Assembly (NCBI GenBank): GCA_014529385.2
Contig: CM043952.1
Span: 158,193,557 to 158,257,556 of the forward strand
Direction of reading: 5' to 3'
DNA from: Adiantum capillus-veneris
Lineage: Eukaryota; Streptophyta; Polypodiopsida; Polypodiales; Pteridaceae
Length of the DNA stretch: 64,000 nucleotides
In this document: positions 23,335 through 34,875 of the stretch, one piece after another
Layout: each line of letters starts with the position of its first letter
Numbering within the stretch: the first letter of the stretch is position 1
Made by a program: the position numbers and the translations under genes
The notes under the pieces: model-generated
Seen by the model: only the letters and a program-made list of their open reading frames with translations
The model's database searches: none
What the model was told of the DNA's origin: nothing

Positions 23335-25944
23335 CAAACGACCCTGATCCAGAAAGCCAAGCTGGTTGCTCACTCCGTAAGGGCGCGACATCATCGCGCT
23401 TAGCAAAGGCCACCAATAAAAGTTCGAGTGATGAAGAAAAAACGGAGACAAATGATGAAGGAAAGTCTCAAGATTCTAAAGACAAAGGGCCCTCAGAGTT
23501 TGAGGAAAGCGAGGAGGAAGATTCAACAAAGCCGCTCGAGAGAAAAAGAGAGGAGAGAAGTGAAGTACCGCAGTCGGCGGACCTGCAAAAAGCATATGCG
23601 GAAGCTCAAAAAAGAGTCGAGGAAAGACGAACCAAAATACGGGCTGACAGACAGGCTCGAGCGGCTGCAACACAACAAGCACAAAAAAGAAGATTCAAAA
23701 GGGAAAGTCAAGAAAGGATAGAAAATGCAACTCGCCTACGGGCTGAGAAGCAAAGGTTAGAAGCAGAACAGAAGGCTGCGGAAGTGGACATTTCTTCGCA
23801 GTCCACTGAAGGAACGAAGGAGAAAGACGCGGCTGATGAGACAAATCAGGCAGATCAGCTTAAGAAGATCCAAAGAGAGAGGAATCTGGAAGCACGACGG
23901 GCGGCGGATCTCACCTGCCAAAGAATAATCAGGATTTTAAAGAAAAGAAAAGCGGAAGCATCTACTTTGCAATAAGGGAAAGAGACTTCCAAGAAGAGAC
24001 ATGTACGAGAAGAATCAAGTCCACCTCCTCCCTCGTCCAAATCACCTCCTCCCTCACCTAGAAAATCGCCTCCTCCATCACCAAAATCTCCTCCTCCTCC
24101 CCCTTCTCCATCGAACAAAAAACAGCCAACTCCTCCCCCTTCAACCTCGCAAAAGGAATTTATACCACCTATAGAATCCATCGGATACCACGAAGCCTGC
24201 CAGACAGTGGGGCTGGTTTTGATTACAAGCAAACTCTACGAGAATTAGAATGGAAATTCCAGTGTCAGCATGTGGTGTTGAATGAAAAGGAAAGGCAGGT
24301 ATAGGAAGCCCAACAAAAGCAAGCATTTGGGCAAGAAGAGTTAGAGAGCCTGAGGACGCAACTAGAACGCACAATGGAGGAAAGAGACCTTGAGCGACAA
24401 CAGGCTTAGTCTCACTGATCAAAGACTTGGTGGACGTCAGGACAGACTTGACCGCCAAAGAGAAGGAGTGCGAAGAGCTGACAACAAGAGTCCAGAAAGC
24501 AACGGAGCAGCTTGCCTACGAGAGTGCAAGATTCCAAAGACTTAGCAGTTCCTATAGTACTGTCAAAGGCACTCTGATGACTTTAATGGTGAATCAGGAA
24601 CCTACTAGGCCATTGGTCTCCACATCTGACGATGCCACAACAGTGAACACTATAGTAGCACTAAAAGCAGATCTAGAGCAAAAAAAGCTTCAAAGATAGC
24701 TGCTCGTATCAAGGATGGTGGCCTAGACGGCGGCAAATGAGCTAAAGTTAAAAGAAATGGAGCAGCAACTAGCTCAAGCAAGCGTTGAACTACAGAATCA
24801 GAAGCAGATCGGTGACACGCTACTAAAGGAAAAATAAGATCTACTTTTTCAACAGCAAATCAAAGAAGACAAAGCCCAGACTTAACCACAAGTGCTGCCC
24901 GGACAACAAGCGCCAGATTTGCTTGGAACATCACACCAAGGGCAACAGGAACAGGAATTTGAAGGGCCCGATCTGGATATAAGAGATGAACTCGATGAGA
25001 GCATTTAGGACATGCCAGAGGGGCCAGCCAAGGAGTACATGCTCTATGAAAAGAAGATACTGGAGTCAACAGCCCTGGCATACTTACAACCAGAAGAGCA
25101 GGTGGAAGGATATGGCCATGAGTACCTCCCGTTTCCTCTGCTAGGCCATGAAGCAATTTTGTGGAAAGAAAAGATGCGGCCAGCCTTGCCACGAAACAAA
25201 GAAGGGGGTTACGAAGGCATTGCACTCACAGTGGAAGAAGCTCAGATGCTTGTCGATGACCACCCCAAGTGGAGGCAGAAGTGGTTGGACAAAAGGCCAT
25301 AGGATCTAAAAAATTACCACAATGCTCCTCAACATATACAAATAGATCCTACATTCTGCCCAGTCCCAAGACGCACTTGGAAAGATTTCACCACATGGAA
25401 GGGGTCAAGGCCGCACAAGCTAAATTACCCAGTTCTGACAACGCAGCAACCCCCTACGATGGCCTACATGGTCAGCACACTGAAATCAATTGTCACATTG
25501 CTACGGGATGTCCCTGATTTGGCATGCCAAATGTTAGTAAAGATAGCCCGGATGATCGTCACCTGCATCCAGGTGTTTAAAGACACTGAAGGCGACGATC
25601 ATCCGTGGAATCTGTTCTTGGAAGGACACAGAAGCATCTGCTGGAATCTACAGAATTCACCGCCACGACACATCTTGATGGCCATGTACTCCAGGCTAAT
25701 GTACCTGCCCTCACGCTACATGCAGACATTTGAAGAGGCCTTCGTCACAGGATTCTTCGAAATGGATTCAAGGATTTTCCATCCCATGGTGAAGGACCTC
25801 AAGGCAAGGTATGTAGCATACCAACACACCTTATCTGAAAATCCATTCAGACAGCATCAAGAAGCCCTCAAAGCCGTCCTCCGAACAAGAAGTTTTTTTG
25901 CGACACTCGCTTCATTAGAGCCACATCAACGGCCAAAGCACTGA
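23335..25944 (+). pseudogene. unknown protein of element A, coiled-coil and C-terminal domain
   Basis: After a frame change near 23335 the protein continues with an acidic stretch (SDEEKTETNDEGKSQDSKD), then a long E/K/R/A-rich coiled coil (to about 23975), a proline-serine linker (PPPSPKSPPPP type, near 24020-24140) and a second coiled coil (24240-24890). A C-terminal domain follows: EEAQMLVDDHPKWRQKWLDK, TFCPVPRRTWKDF, MLVKIARMIVTCIQVFKD and FEEAFVTGFFEMDSRIFHP. Several stops and frame changes break it. One stop at 25300-25302 replaces what looks like a tryptophan codon. B (26893-28991) is a diverged homologue. Confidence 0.55.
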
Positions 25945-25970
25945 TCATGCCCGAGGGCCTACAAGGATAA

Positions 25971-25982
25971 GGAAGGGGGGAG
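25971..25982 (+). other. polypurine tract of element A
   Basis: GGAAGGGGGGAG lies directly before the LTR start TGTTTGGCGG. The same tract lies next to the 3' LTR of E1 on the other strand. Confidence 0.75.
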
Positions 25983-26892
25983 TGTTTGGCGGACGAAGCA
26001 ACAAGCGGCCGTTGCCAGAAGGACCATATTTTTCTAAGAAACCATTGTAAACTTCTTTTGTAAAGAAGCATCTCTAAGCCAGAAAATTGTCAAAGGATGT
26101 ATGATTATTCTTATGGGAGCAATGGTATATTAGGTAGCCAATTAGAGGTTTGGGAGCTTGTGGCCGGACAAGCCATTTTGTAAAGACCTAATCTATAAAG
26201 GTCATTTTTTGTAAGTTTGAAGACAATCTTTTAATGGAGAACTGAGAAGACAGCGTACGTTTGAGAGCTCCTTCTTGTTCAAACTTGTAATCTTCGCCAT
26301 TGCGGCTACAATAATCCAAATTTAGATTTGATTATTGCATTGTGTCCCTCTCCTCTTGCTCTTTCATTCAAGTGTAATCATTCAAGATTCGGTGTAGGTT
26401 TTCAACTACGAGTTTGAGGCCTTAAATTGCTGTTTTGAGTGTCAATATGCGTGTTTTATGTTGTTTTGACCCTAGGAGGGGCTTTAGGGACCCTAAAACG
26501 ACCCATTAGGATCACCTGTTTGCTATTTTTGCTGACTTTGGGACGAACGATCGTGATCGTTGTACCTCTCCAGAATGCTGTGACAGTGATAAGATATGTT
26601 CCTGATAGTACCCTGTAGCTTCCCTTCAAGTTTCATGCGATTTCGATATGATTTGCATGGTAAACGGGCGTGATGACTGAAGAATGGTGTAGGAGGACAT
26701 AGGCAGATTACTTGGCGGTAATGCGATTGATTTACTTATAGAGTTAGTAGTTGCATCTCTTCGAGTTCACTTCATTAGGATTGACACCCTAGTGAGTTCC
26801 CATGCCTCATCCTAGTCGCTTCCCCTGTATCGACAAATATGTTGATGCTTGAGAGCTATGCTATGGATGTCCGTCGCGGCGACCCGTAAACA
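25983..26892 (+). repeat. 3' LTR of element A
   Basis: It starts TGTTTGGCGGACG and ends GACCCGTAAACA, with short inverted ends TGTTT/AAACA. A TATA-like CTATAAAGG is near 26191. A palindromic motif, ACGATCGTGATCGTTGTACC (26547-26566), sits at the same place as in the E1 LTRs. The last 150 bp match the E1 LTR end closely, while the first part is unlike E1. Confidence 0.75.
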
Positions 26893-28991
26893 GAAGCCCA
26901 TCACGAACAGGGTGAGATATCTGCTAGATCATCATCACCATATAGGGAACAGGAAGACCAACCTATGCCAAGCCCTCCACTTTCACCAACAGTTAGACCC
27001 ACTGACTACGAGGAAGCCAAAGAAAAGGAGCCTGAGCCTGAACCAGAGGAGGCAACAAATTTTGAGCAACCCAAGTCAACAGAGGTAGAAACCACACCTT
27101 CCACCACCACCCAACAGGAAATGGCCAAAGCATCCACAATGCCTCATGAAGACAAAGCAGCTAAGGCAACTGCACCGCCTCAAGGAGAGGTAGAATCCCC
27201 GCCCGCAACCATAAGCAACCACTATAGAACAACCCAAGGAACACACAGAAACGGCTGAAACATCCGGACAGCCTATAGAGCCGGAAGATTGGCAGACAAC
27301 TGATAAAGTCATCATACAAATGAATGAATATGCCAAGAAGATGCAGGAGATGCAAACAACAACACTTAGCCGTAGTACTAAGGCTAGAGAGCTGGAGATG
27401 GTTAACACCAGCTGGGCAAAGAGAAGCAGCAAAAGGAAATGGAGGAATTGAATGAGCTTGTCACAAAATTATCAGATGCCTGCAAGACCAAAGATGAACA
27501 ATTGACAGAGGTTACCAATGAATTCTTAACTACAACTCTGTCAGTACAAAAGATTCAAGTGCCGCTCGATGTAGAAAACGCATCTCTGCAATATTCAGAG
27601 CAAAGGATCAATGATCAGGCAGCCTTCTTGAGACATATGAGGAAAACTCCTGTAGTTGCCTCGATCAAAGGTACCAATGAGTATATGAGGCTTTGGAAAA
27701 GAAGAATCAAGATCTTAAACTCGAGCTGAAGCTAGAGTAGTCACAACAAAGAGACCTTGCATTGATGTGGGTGCAAAGAGAAGAACATCTGCTCAAGGAG
27801 ATAGCAGAGCTCAAGCGTGTCAATCAGCTGTTGCGAGAGGGTCAGCTAGAGACACAAGAAGAAGCTGGTACCTCAGAGCAACCAAGCATTAAAATTCCAT
27901 CAGTCTCTTTTGCTGAAATGGAAACACAGTCGGTAGAAGGGCTAGGAGGAGCAGAAGACTTCCAGGTACCACTAACAAATGCTGAGCAAGTGCCAATGAT
28001 GCAACTGTATAAAGCTAAAGAAGATGCACTGAAGGAGCAGGTTGCTCAGGAGACAGATGAACAATGGAAAGTAGCAATGGATTGGGAGTTGAGAGTTTTC
28101 CATTCAGTCAACGTCACTCAACTCACTCCCAACCAAATCAATGCACAATGGGATCAACAATCATTGCCATATCCTTTGATCAAGGTAGAGCTTTTACACA
28201 TCAAAGAAAGATTATACAAAGATATGCAGGAAGAAGGTGTAGAGGAAGTCCACCCCAAGTGTAAAAAGAGCTGGCTGAACAAGAATCCATGATATTTGGT
28301 TTTGTTCACGAGAGCACCTACAGCCCTTCAGAAAGACCCGACCTTTTGTCCTATACCACGAGTAAGGACATGGCAAGCACATGAAGCAATGACAAAGAAG
28401 CGGCCTACATGGCTAAGATTTCCAGCTCCAGAAAAGGGAACACGGACAGTTAAATACATGGTGAAAACCTTAATGGGCACCATGACATTCTTCAAAAGTC
28501 TCTATGATCTCTAATGTGCTATGCTCTACAAAATTTTCCGAATGCTGCTCACATGCATCGAAGCTTTTCATGATCCAGAGCAAGTAGGAGCACCGTGGAT
28601 GCCATTCCTGAGGGCAATAAGGGTCTTTGCTATGACCTCAGCGGCCAGCCTTTCGAAGAAGTCCTTTATGGTTTCTGTGCCTGATGCATGTTCTTGCCAT
28701 TTAGCAACATGTTGGCATTTGAGGAAGCGTTCTATACACGGTTCTTCACTTTGAAAACGAAGATATTTGGGCCAGTGATCAGCAACCTAACCTCCAGATT
28801 TATTGGCTACTCAGCCATTGAGCTCAAAAACAGGGTCACCATGCAATTCTTGCAGGTTCTAGACAAAGAAAGAAATATCAGATATGAGAAAGCTTTACAT
28901 GCACTTAAAGACCTCCTCACCGCCATCAACCCGAAGATTACTTCAGCCCATAAAGCTATGTCAAGGGACGGCACAGACGAGGAGGGGAGGA
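26893..28991 (+). pseudogene. element B, diverged homologue of the element A protein (5' truncated)
   Basis: This stretch begins directly after the LTR of A and lacks a leader and the N-terminal domain, so A may have inserted into B or recombined with it. It encodes a P/E/K-rich linker (EEAKEKEPEPEPEEA), coiled coil (27439-27850) and the C-terminal domain seen in A: EEVHPKCKKSWLNKNP, KDPTFCPIPRVRTW, MLYKIFRMLLTCIEAFHDPE and AFEEAFYTRFF. Stops at 28290-28292 and about 28513 and several frame changes make it a pseudogene. A purine-rich tract (GAGGAGGGGAGGAA) just before 28992 fits a polypurine tract. Confidence 0.55.
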
Positions 28992-29127
28992 ATGTTTGCA
29001 GCAAGCTAACTCGGATCACATTTTTTGGAGCTTTCATTGTAAAAACATTTATTATTTTAATGAATCGGGAATATTGTAACTCTTATTTTTCGGATAAAAT
29101 TAGTAATTGATGAGCCAGAGCTACAAG
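28992..29127 (+). repeat. 3' LTR of element B, left part (split by E1)
   Basis: It starts TGTTTGCAGCAAGC after a purine tract. E1 begins at 29128. The right part resumes at 40624 after the ACAAG duplication. The two parts together are about 905 bp, close to the 910-bp LTR of A. Confidence 0.6.
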
Positions 29128-30065
29128 TGTTTGTGGGTCGCCACGACGGACATCCATAGCATAGCTCTCAAGCATCAACATAAAATTATCGATACAGGGG
29201 AAGCGACTCGGATGAGGCATGGAAACTCACTAGGGTGTCAATCCTAATGAAGTGAACTCGAAGAGATGCAACTACTAACTCTACAAGCAAATCAAACGCA
29301 CTAAAGCCAAGTAATCTGCCTATGTCCTTCTACACAGCTCTACAGTCATCACGCCCGTTGACCATGCAAATCATATCGGAATCGCACGAAACTTGAAGGG
29401 AAGCTACAGGGGACTATTAGGAACATACCCTATCACTGTCACAACATTCTGGAGAGGTACAAAGATCGCGATCGTTCGTCCCACAGTACGCAAAAACAGT
29501 AAACGAATGATCCTAAAGGGTCGTTTTTGGGTCCCTAAAGCCTCTCCTAGGGTCAAAACAACATAAAATACGCATATAAACACTCAAAACAACAATTTAA
29601 GGCCTAAACGGATGCGCTTGAAACCTTCATCGAATCTTGAATGATTACACTTGAATGAAAGAGCAGAGTAAGAGGAACACAATGCAAGAAACAAAACTGA
29701 ATTTGGATTACCGTAGCCACAGAAGCGATGATTACAAGTTTGAGCAAAGAGGCAACTCTCCGTGCGTAACGCATTAGTCACTTATCTTCAAAAAATGATC
29801 TCCCTTTCCCACTAACCTTAGTGTATTATATACCTAGGGCTTTCTAAAGTGGCTGGCGGCCAACTTCTCATCGACCTTTACATACATCATTGAAAAAATT
29901 CTGTCTTTGACTCAGACTTGACATAGACGACTGTCATTAGGCATTTACAGGGTTTGATGTATTAAACATCGGAAAAATAATGTGACCACATCAAAACTTT
30001 GGTTGGCTGACCCAACGGATGCCTTGACTGGGTGGGCACTTGTATGATGTTATCACCTCCAAACA
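29128..30065 (-). repeat. 3' LTR of element E1
   Basis: On the plus strand it reads TGTTTGTGGGTC at its left end and ACCTCCAAACA at its right end, so it has inverted ends TGTTTG/CAAACA. It differs from the right LTR by only scattered changes by eye. It contains a TATA-like TATATAA (plus 29825-29831 as TTATATA) and a palindromic GATCGCGATCG motif at 29453-29479. Confidence 0.95.
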
Positions 30066-30102
30066 CTCCCCCCTTCCTAGCTCGTGTCGTCCCTTGACAC
30101 GA
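30066..30102 (-). other. polypurine tract and adjacent hairpin of E1
   Basis: On the minus strand, CTAGGAAGGGGGGAG lies directly before the 3' LTR (plus 30066-30080). Just upstream is a hairpin with arms TCGTGTC (30082-30088) and GACACGA (30096-30102) and a 7-base loop. E2 has the same layout with a compensatory change in the arms. A second purine tract of the same type lies at about 30136-30150. Confidence 0.7.
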
Positions 30103-31242
30103 CCATTTGTAGTCTGGTCTTCTTGTTGATGAGACTCCCCCCTTCCTTGATTGAGTTATATCTGGCATGTTTTGCTTGTTCAAATGGGGTGCCCATTCGC
30201 CTTGATTGATGAACATGTGTTCTTTGTGATTTAGATGTTGTGGACGAGGCATTTGTGCATGTTGTTGCACATCCTGCTTTACCTTTCCATTTGTACACTT
30301 GGTCGATGATACCTGCTTCTTTGGATACTTCCTAGTGCAGTTGACTTTTTATTGGAGCTCGTATCTCAAAATGTTTGAGACTTTGACATGTGTGCACTGG
30401 CATCTCCAATTTGATTTTCTTTGCCACTTTGTCGATAGAGCTTTGTTGGCATCTTTGAAGATAAGAGTTGCTCTTGTCGAAGCGTAGTTGAGAACAATGT
30501 GGCCCCACTTGATTTCTTTGAAGATCGTGTAACAAATTATTTATTGGTTTCATTTGATGGAAGGAATATATACAATAGAATAGTGATGGGTGTTTCTAAA
30601 TTAAGGTCTAGAACCTGAATGACCAAAGGGAAAAACCCAGTGGGAAAAAATGCCTTTGGTATACGCTCTTATTGGGGTTGAACACTTGGAAGTTGAGTAC
30701 CTGTTCATGCAAGGTGAGTGCTTGGGTGAAATAAAGTAAGAGTGCGTAATGCAAGTGCCAATTATGGGACACTCTATATGCACACAAGAGTTCTTTCAAG
30801 AAAATCATGCGGTGTGAAAAATGAGTTGTTGGGTGCTTCAAGGAACAAATGTAGCACATGTGATATCCAAGAACATCTCAATAGCTTCCACATTTCCAAG
30901 AGGGGTTTTTGATGTTGAATCTTCTCCACTCATTACTCACTATGCATAGTTCGTGAGTGTCTTTTGGACTCTCTTCTTCACTTTACCAAACTTAAAATAC
31001 ATAGACTTGGACTCTTATGCTCACCTATACTAGCATGAGCGACACAACATAAATATGCTCAACTCCTCCACCTTGAGCAGTACTTAGAATAGCTAAGACT
31101 CTTAGACCAAAAAGAATATTACTTGAAGCTTTGGGACTAATGCCTTGCTCATTTAGTGGCTCAGCTGCCCGACTCTTGACTTTTATGCCATGTATTTTTA
31201 ATGGCGACTTGGACTTACTTGTTCATGGCCTGAAACCCAATG
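30103..31242 (-). other. 3' noncoding region of E1, conserved with E2
   Basis: The part from about 30541 to 31230 aligns well with 58090-58760 of E2. Shared words include ATGCCTTTGGTATAC, GTGCCAATTATGGGAC and CACTCTATATGCA on the plus strand. Minus-strand reading gives the TTTTTCCCACTGGGTTTTTC type of sequence that often precedes the 3' end of plant LTR elements. No conserved ORF spans it. It may hold 3' RNA signals. Confidence 0.55.
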
Positions 31243-32265
31243 TCATAAGTTCTTGAGATTAAGGCCTCTATTATTGCTTTGGTCTTTGGATGCCACCATC
31301 TTTTCAAGTAAGTTGGCATACTTTGACTCCTCTTGCTTCTTTTGTTGCATGGGATGTTCCGTAAGGAGGCCGCATTGTTGTACCTTTACTTTTTCTTCTT
31401 TGTGAGGAGCCTGAGTTTTCAACAGTGGTTTTGTGACGCACTTTGTTCTTGCTTCATGAGTTTCTCCCTTGACTTGATGGACACTAGGCTTTTGTATCCA
31501 TACTTGGCTATTACCATTGTAAAAGCCTTGTTTTTGTAGTAGAAGACGAGGGATCCATTTTGAGGTTGTTTCTCCCTTGATTGTGCTTAGTCTCCATTGG
31601 CTCTTTGTTGTTGTTGATTGTCTTTGTGTGGGGTCCTTTGCTACTTGGTTGGTCTTAGTGGCTCTAGGTTGAGCAACTACTTTGGGTAACCATATTTGGG
31701 TGTTACCTTCATAGAATCCTTGTGCTTCAAGTAGCTTGATGGGAACCATCCGCTGCTGCATCTGTTTGTGTTGGGTAGCTTCATTGAAGTTTGACTTTGG
31801 TACCCATACTTGTTGTGTTGCTTTCTTGGAAGGTCTTTTCTTCTGTCCTTTTTTGTTGTTCTTTCTCCTGCTTGAGTTGTTTTTATTCCGTTGATAGCTT
31901 GGTTCGCTCATTGTAGAACTTCTTTCTTGAGGTGACTACATCCAGGCTGTTACTTTAGGCTTTTTGGCCCAAACATTAATGTTTCCTTGGAAGTAGCCTT
32001 GAGCAGTGATTGACTCATTTGATGCTATCCACCCTGTCACCTTTTGTTGTTGTGGTTGAACTCGTGTTTCATGTATCCAAACTGGGTCTTTGACTTGGAT
32101 GTGCTCTTTGGATACCAACACTTGGTTGACATTCTTCGGCTTCTTCTGCATGCTTTTTTGTGATGGAAACTTTGGTTGATAGACTTTTTGCTTTGGTTTC
32201 CATTGCATTGTTGATGGTGTGGCTCTTGATGGAGAGGCTTCGTGGGAAATTTGATGGAATCTCAT
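31243..32265 (-). pseudogene. WxPK-repeat protein of E1 (in place of pol)
   Basis: Two frames (32265-31936 and 31911-31243, in the same frame and separated by a stop) encode a lysine/glutamine-rich basic protein. Repeated motifs are TQQVWVPKSNF, NTQIWLPKVV, TSKWIPRLLL, NSQVWIQKPSV and INVWAKKPKV. Three of them sit in a longer repeat of the form AQGFYEGNTQIWLPK / KQGFYNGNSQVWIQK / AQGYFQGNINVWAKK. It follows the protease where RT would be expected. I know no named domain for it. RNA binding is possible from the charge, but that is inference. E2 and D carry homologues. Confidence 0.7.
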
Positions 32266-32445
32266 TGAAAGTAAAGTCGTCTGGCGAGGTTGATATACTT
32301 AAATGTTTACCTTTTTCCATGATGGTTGGCGATTTCTCCTCTCTTTGATATGATGGGAGTTGATTATGTGGAAAGTATCTTTATAGTCCCCGGTACTCAA
32401 TTTGAGTACAGCTTCTGCCACTCCAAAGCTAGGAATCGGCATTTT

Positions 32446-33271
32446 TTAACTTGTGTAAACTGTTTCTTCTAGCTCATTGATTGGTGGCTTTCCCATCATG
32501 ATCCACGTTCCATAAGTCATTAGATTCTTTGTTGCTTCTGGATCTATTGCGGCCGAACATGTAACCTTGAGCCACGTTTGTCCGCATAAATTGAATTTGA
32601 TCATCGTAGGAGATAGTCCATCTTCTTCCTTGTCCCTGTTCTTCTTTTGATCTTGTATTTGTTGAAGATTTTCCATTGAACTCTGAAGCTTTTCTCCTTC
32701 ATCTACTTTCATTTGCACTTTTTTCGGGAGTCATCTTCTTTGAAACAGCTTTTGTTGTTTCTTGTATGTCAATAATGACATATTCACGTTGTTTCTCTGC
32801 TTCCTTCGTTTTGAATTTTGCCTCATGCTCCAGGATGTAGCTATCTGTCTCACTTTTTCTGCTTTCACACTCACAAACTTCATTAGCTTCCTTCAACACT
32901 TTCAACATAAAACATGAAACTAGGTCGTAGCCTTCTTCATTACAAAACTTGGTTGGAGTTAGCTCATTTACACACACATCCAAGGTTGCCAATATTTGAG
33001 TCCATCCAAATGGCTCAAATAATTGCTCTGTAAAGGGTTCCGGTATGTAAGCTTCATCGTCCATTGATCTTTCTAGGATGCAATCCTCCTTCACTAAGCT
33101 TCCACACTTCGAAGCACCACACATCCAAAGTTCTTGTTTGGTTTGTAGCCACGCAGGTATCTCTTTCCCATTGACTATAGTAGAGTCAATTTCTTCTAAA
33201 AAAGTTCTATTCACATCTCTATAGCTATGATCTTTTATGCTTATTTTTGTGGCGATCTTTTTATGTCTCAA
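32446..33271 (-). pseudogene. E1 linker region after the protease
   Basis: Frames 33271-32699 and 32718-32446 continue from the protease through a frame change near 32700. Conserved pieces with E2 are DHSYRDVNRT, EIPAWLQTKQELWMCGASK, EPFGWTQILATLDVC and TKFCNEEGYDL. The rest is acidic and charged. No RT motif is present. The stop at 33290 that separates this part from the protease replaces a tryptophan that E2 keeps. Confidence 0.6.
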
Positions 33272-33289
33272 GTAGATATAGCCATAGCC

Positions 33290-33889
33290 CTAATCTTGAA
33301 CCATCTTAAGTTGACGCATGAAAGGTCTTCCTAAAATGATATCAAAACTATTCCCTTTTCCAAAATCTACTATTGCAAACGTATGTTCATATTCAATTCC
33401 ACAAGAAGTCACAATAATTTGCTCTAAGATACCCATAGTTTTTTCTGTGTATCCATCTGCAAGTTGCAGCTTCATTCTAGTTTTCCTAAGCGCTTGTCTA
33501 CCCCATTTTTCCCAAATGTCTTTTGCGGCTATGGCTACTCCAGCCCCACTATCAAGTATAGCCAATGTTTTAACTCCTTTGTATTCCACAGGTAAGGTGG
33601 TGTTTCCTTCTTCTCCTTCGCAATATTCCCCCACCTTGTTTATTGGCACAAGTTTAGCGTTTGTACTTTCTTGTTGAGTTTTGTTTGATTGTTCATTTGA
33701 GGGTAGATCTTGAAGAGGTATCTTTAATCCCATCTTCCCCAAATTTTTGCCTACTTCATCCCATACATGTGGTCTAATCTTAAGCAGTTCAGATAGAGTA
33801 ATGGTGCACTGTATTGGAGCTGACATCAACTCTTGCATACTCTTTGTATCCATCATCTTGGATATGGCTTTCCTTTGAGATGGCACCAC
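33290..33889 (-). pseudogene. E1 retropepsin-type aspartic protease
   Basis: The active site is LAILDSGAGVAIAAKDIW, with the DSG triad of retroviral-type proteases in place of DTG. Flap and C-terminal parts are MKLQLADGYTEKTMGILEQI and FDIILGRPFMRQLKMVQD, the last being the ILG(R/M)PF motif of Ty3 proteases. It would cut the Gag-containing polyprotein. The frame ends with a TAG where E2 has tryptophan. N-terminal residues (SELLKIRPHVWDEVGKNLG) are shared with E2. Confidence 0.85.
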
Positions 33890-33937
33890 TCTAGTCTCTG
33901 AGTCTGCCTCATGTTCTCCTATGTATGAGGGTAAGGT

Positions 33938-34863
33938 CTACAAGGACTCTGGTTTGCTTTCAATTGAAACTTCCGTCCCTGCATCTCCATTTAGAGATTG
34001 AATGTCTCCCTGATAGACTTCATGCCCTGTATTGAACTCAATTATGGGTGCAGATTGGAAAGTCGCACTTCCATCTTTTGCACTTCTAATTGATTCCCAC
34101 AATTCATTTGGCCATGGCTCATCTATCTCTGGGATAGGTGACATAAATTGTGATCTTGACCTTGCATCATTAGTGGTGTTAGCCACTACTTGATAATCTA
34201 GTTGAATTTCTAGGTTGTTGGTTTCCTGTGTTGCAGTCTTTGCTTGCACCTCCTTTTGTGATTCTAGCTCAATGTTTCTTTGAGTCAATGTTTCAACAAC
34301 CTTTGCCTTAGGCATTTCAAATCCAACACTTTTTGGTTTTGTTTCTGGAGGTGGAATTGGTGCTTCAGGCTCCATCATTGCCTGTGCAGTTTTTACCAAT
34401 TCCTTACACATTTTCAACCTCTCAGTCTCTACCTCATCATGAGGATATTTCATCCCTCGTTGCTCTAGGGTTTGGTCGGGTTTCAATCTAGCCGGATATG
34501 CTTCCAGTGCATCATCTAATGGCTTTAGGACTTTGTCTACCAACACAGATCCTCCGAAAGATTCCTTTCTTGGTTTCTTATTGCTCACCACCGTTTTGTT
34601 TTTCCGTTCTTGTTTTAACTGCTCCTTTGTCTCTTGTAATTTTTTTTGTAGTGCAGTTTGATTTGTAATTATTTTTGCTTTAATTCTGTCCCAGTCCTCA
34701 CTGACACACTAGTTGTTTCCCCTTGTTTGGGTTGTTGATCTTTTTCGTCATTAGCTTGGTCCTCATCATTTTCTTTTGCTTGGGCTCTAGTCACTACCTT
34801 CACAGGAATTTTGGGTTCTGCCTTTGATCCACTTGGAGAAGGTAACACTCCCACAACATTCAT
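33938..34863 (-). pseudogene. E1 linker between nucleocapsid and protease
   Basis: Frame 34863-34669 (KVVTRAQAKENDEDQ) continues from gag after a TAG. After a frame change, frame 34591-33938 encodes a charged linker with GGSVLVDKVLKPLDDALEAY, LEQRGMKYPHDEVETERLKM and acidic stretches. Both parts align with E2, where the same linker is open apart from a TAG after LEQR-like residues. No domain is recognised. Confidence 0.55.
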
Positions 34864-34875
34864 TGTTGTTTTCCC

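Larger units (their letters stand above)
21731..26892 (+). mobile_element. LTR element A with an unknown ORF (5' end missing)
   Basis: A leader with two palindromic motifs (22044-22066, 22317-22339) is followed by a long, broken unknown ORF (22543-25944), a polypurine tract (25971-25982) and a 910-bp 3' LTR (25983-26892). The LTR end (ATGTCCGTCG...GTAAACA) matches the E1 LTR end, so A belongs to the same LTR lineage. No 5' LTR or primer site of A is found. Confidence 0.6.

Noticed and set aside
23428-23721. Very basic ORF (KKKRRQMMKE...)
   Set aside because: It is a shadow of the acidic coiled-coil frame of element A, which continues in another frame with SDEEKTETNDEGK and fits its neighbours.
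33318-33677. Plus-strand ORFs across E1 and E2 gag-protease regions (also 60964-61259, 62182-62510)
   Set aside because: They lie opposite to well-supported minus-strand gag and protease frames and show no motifs.
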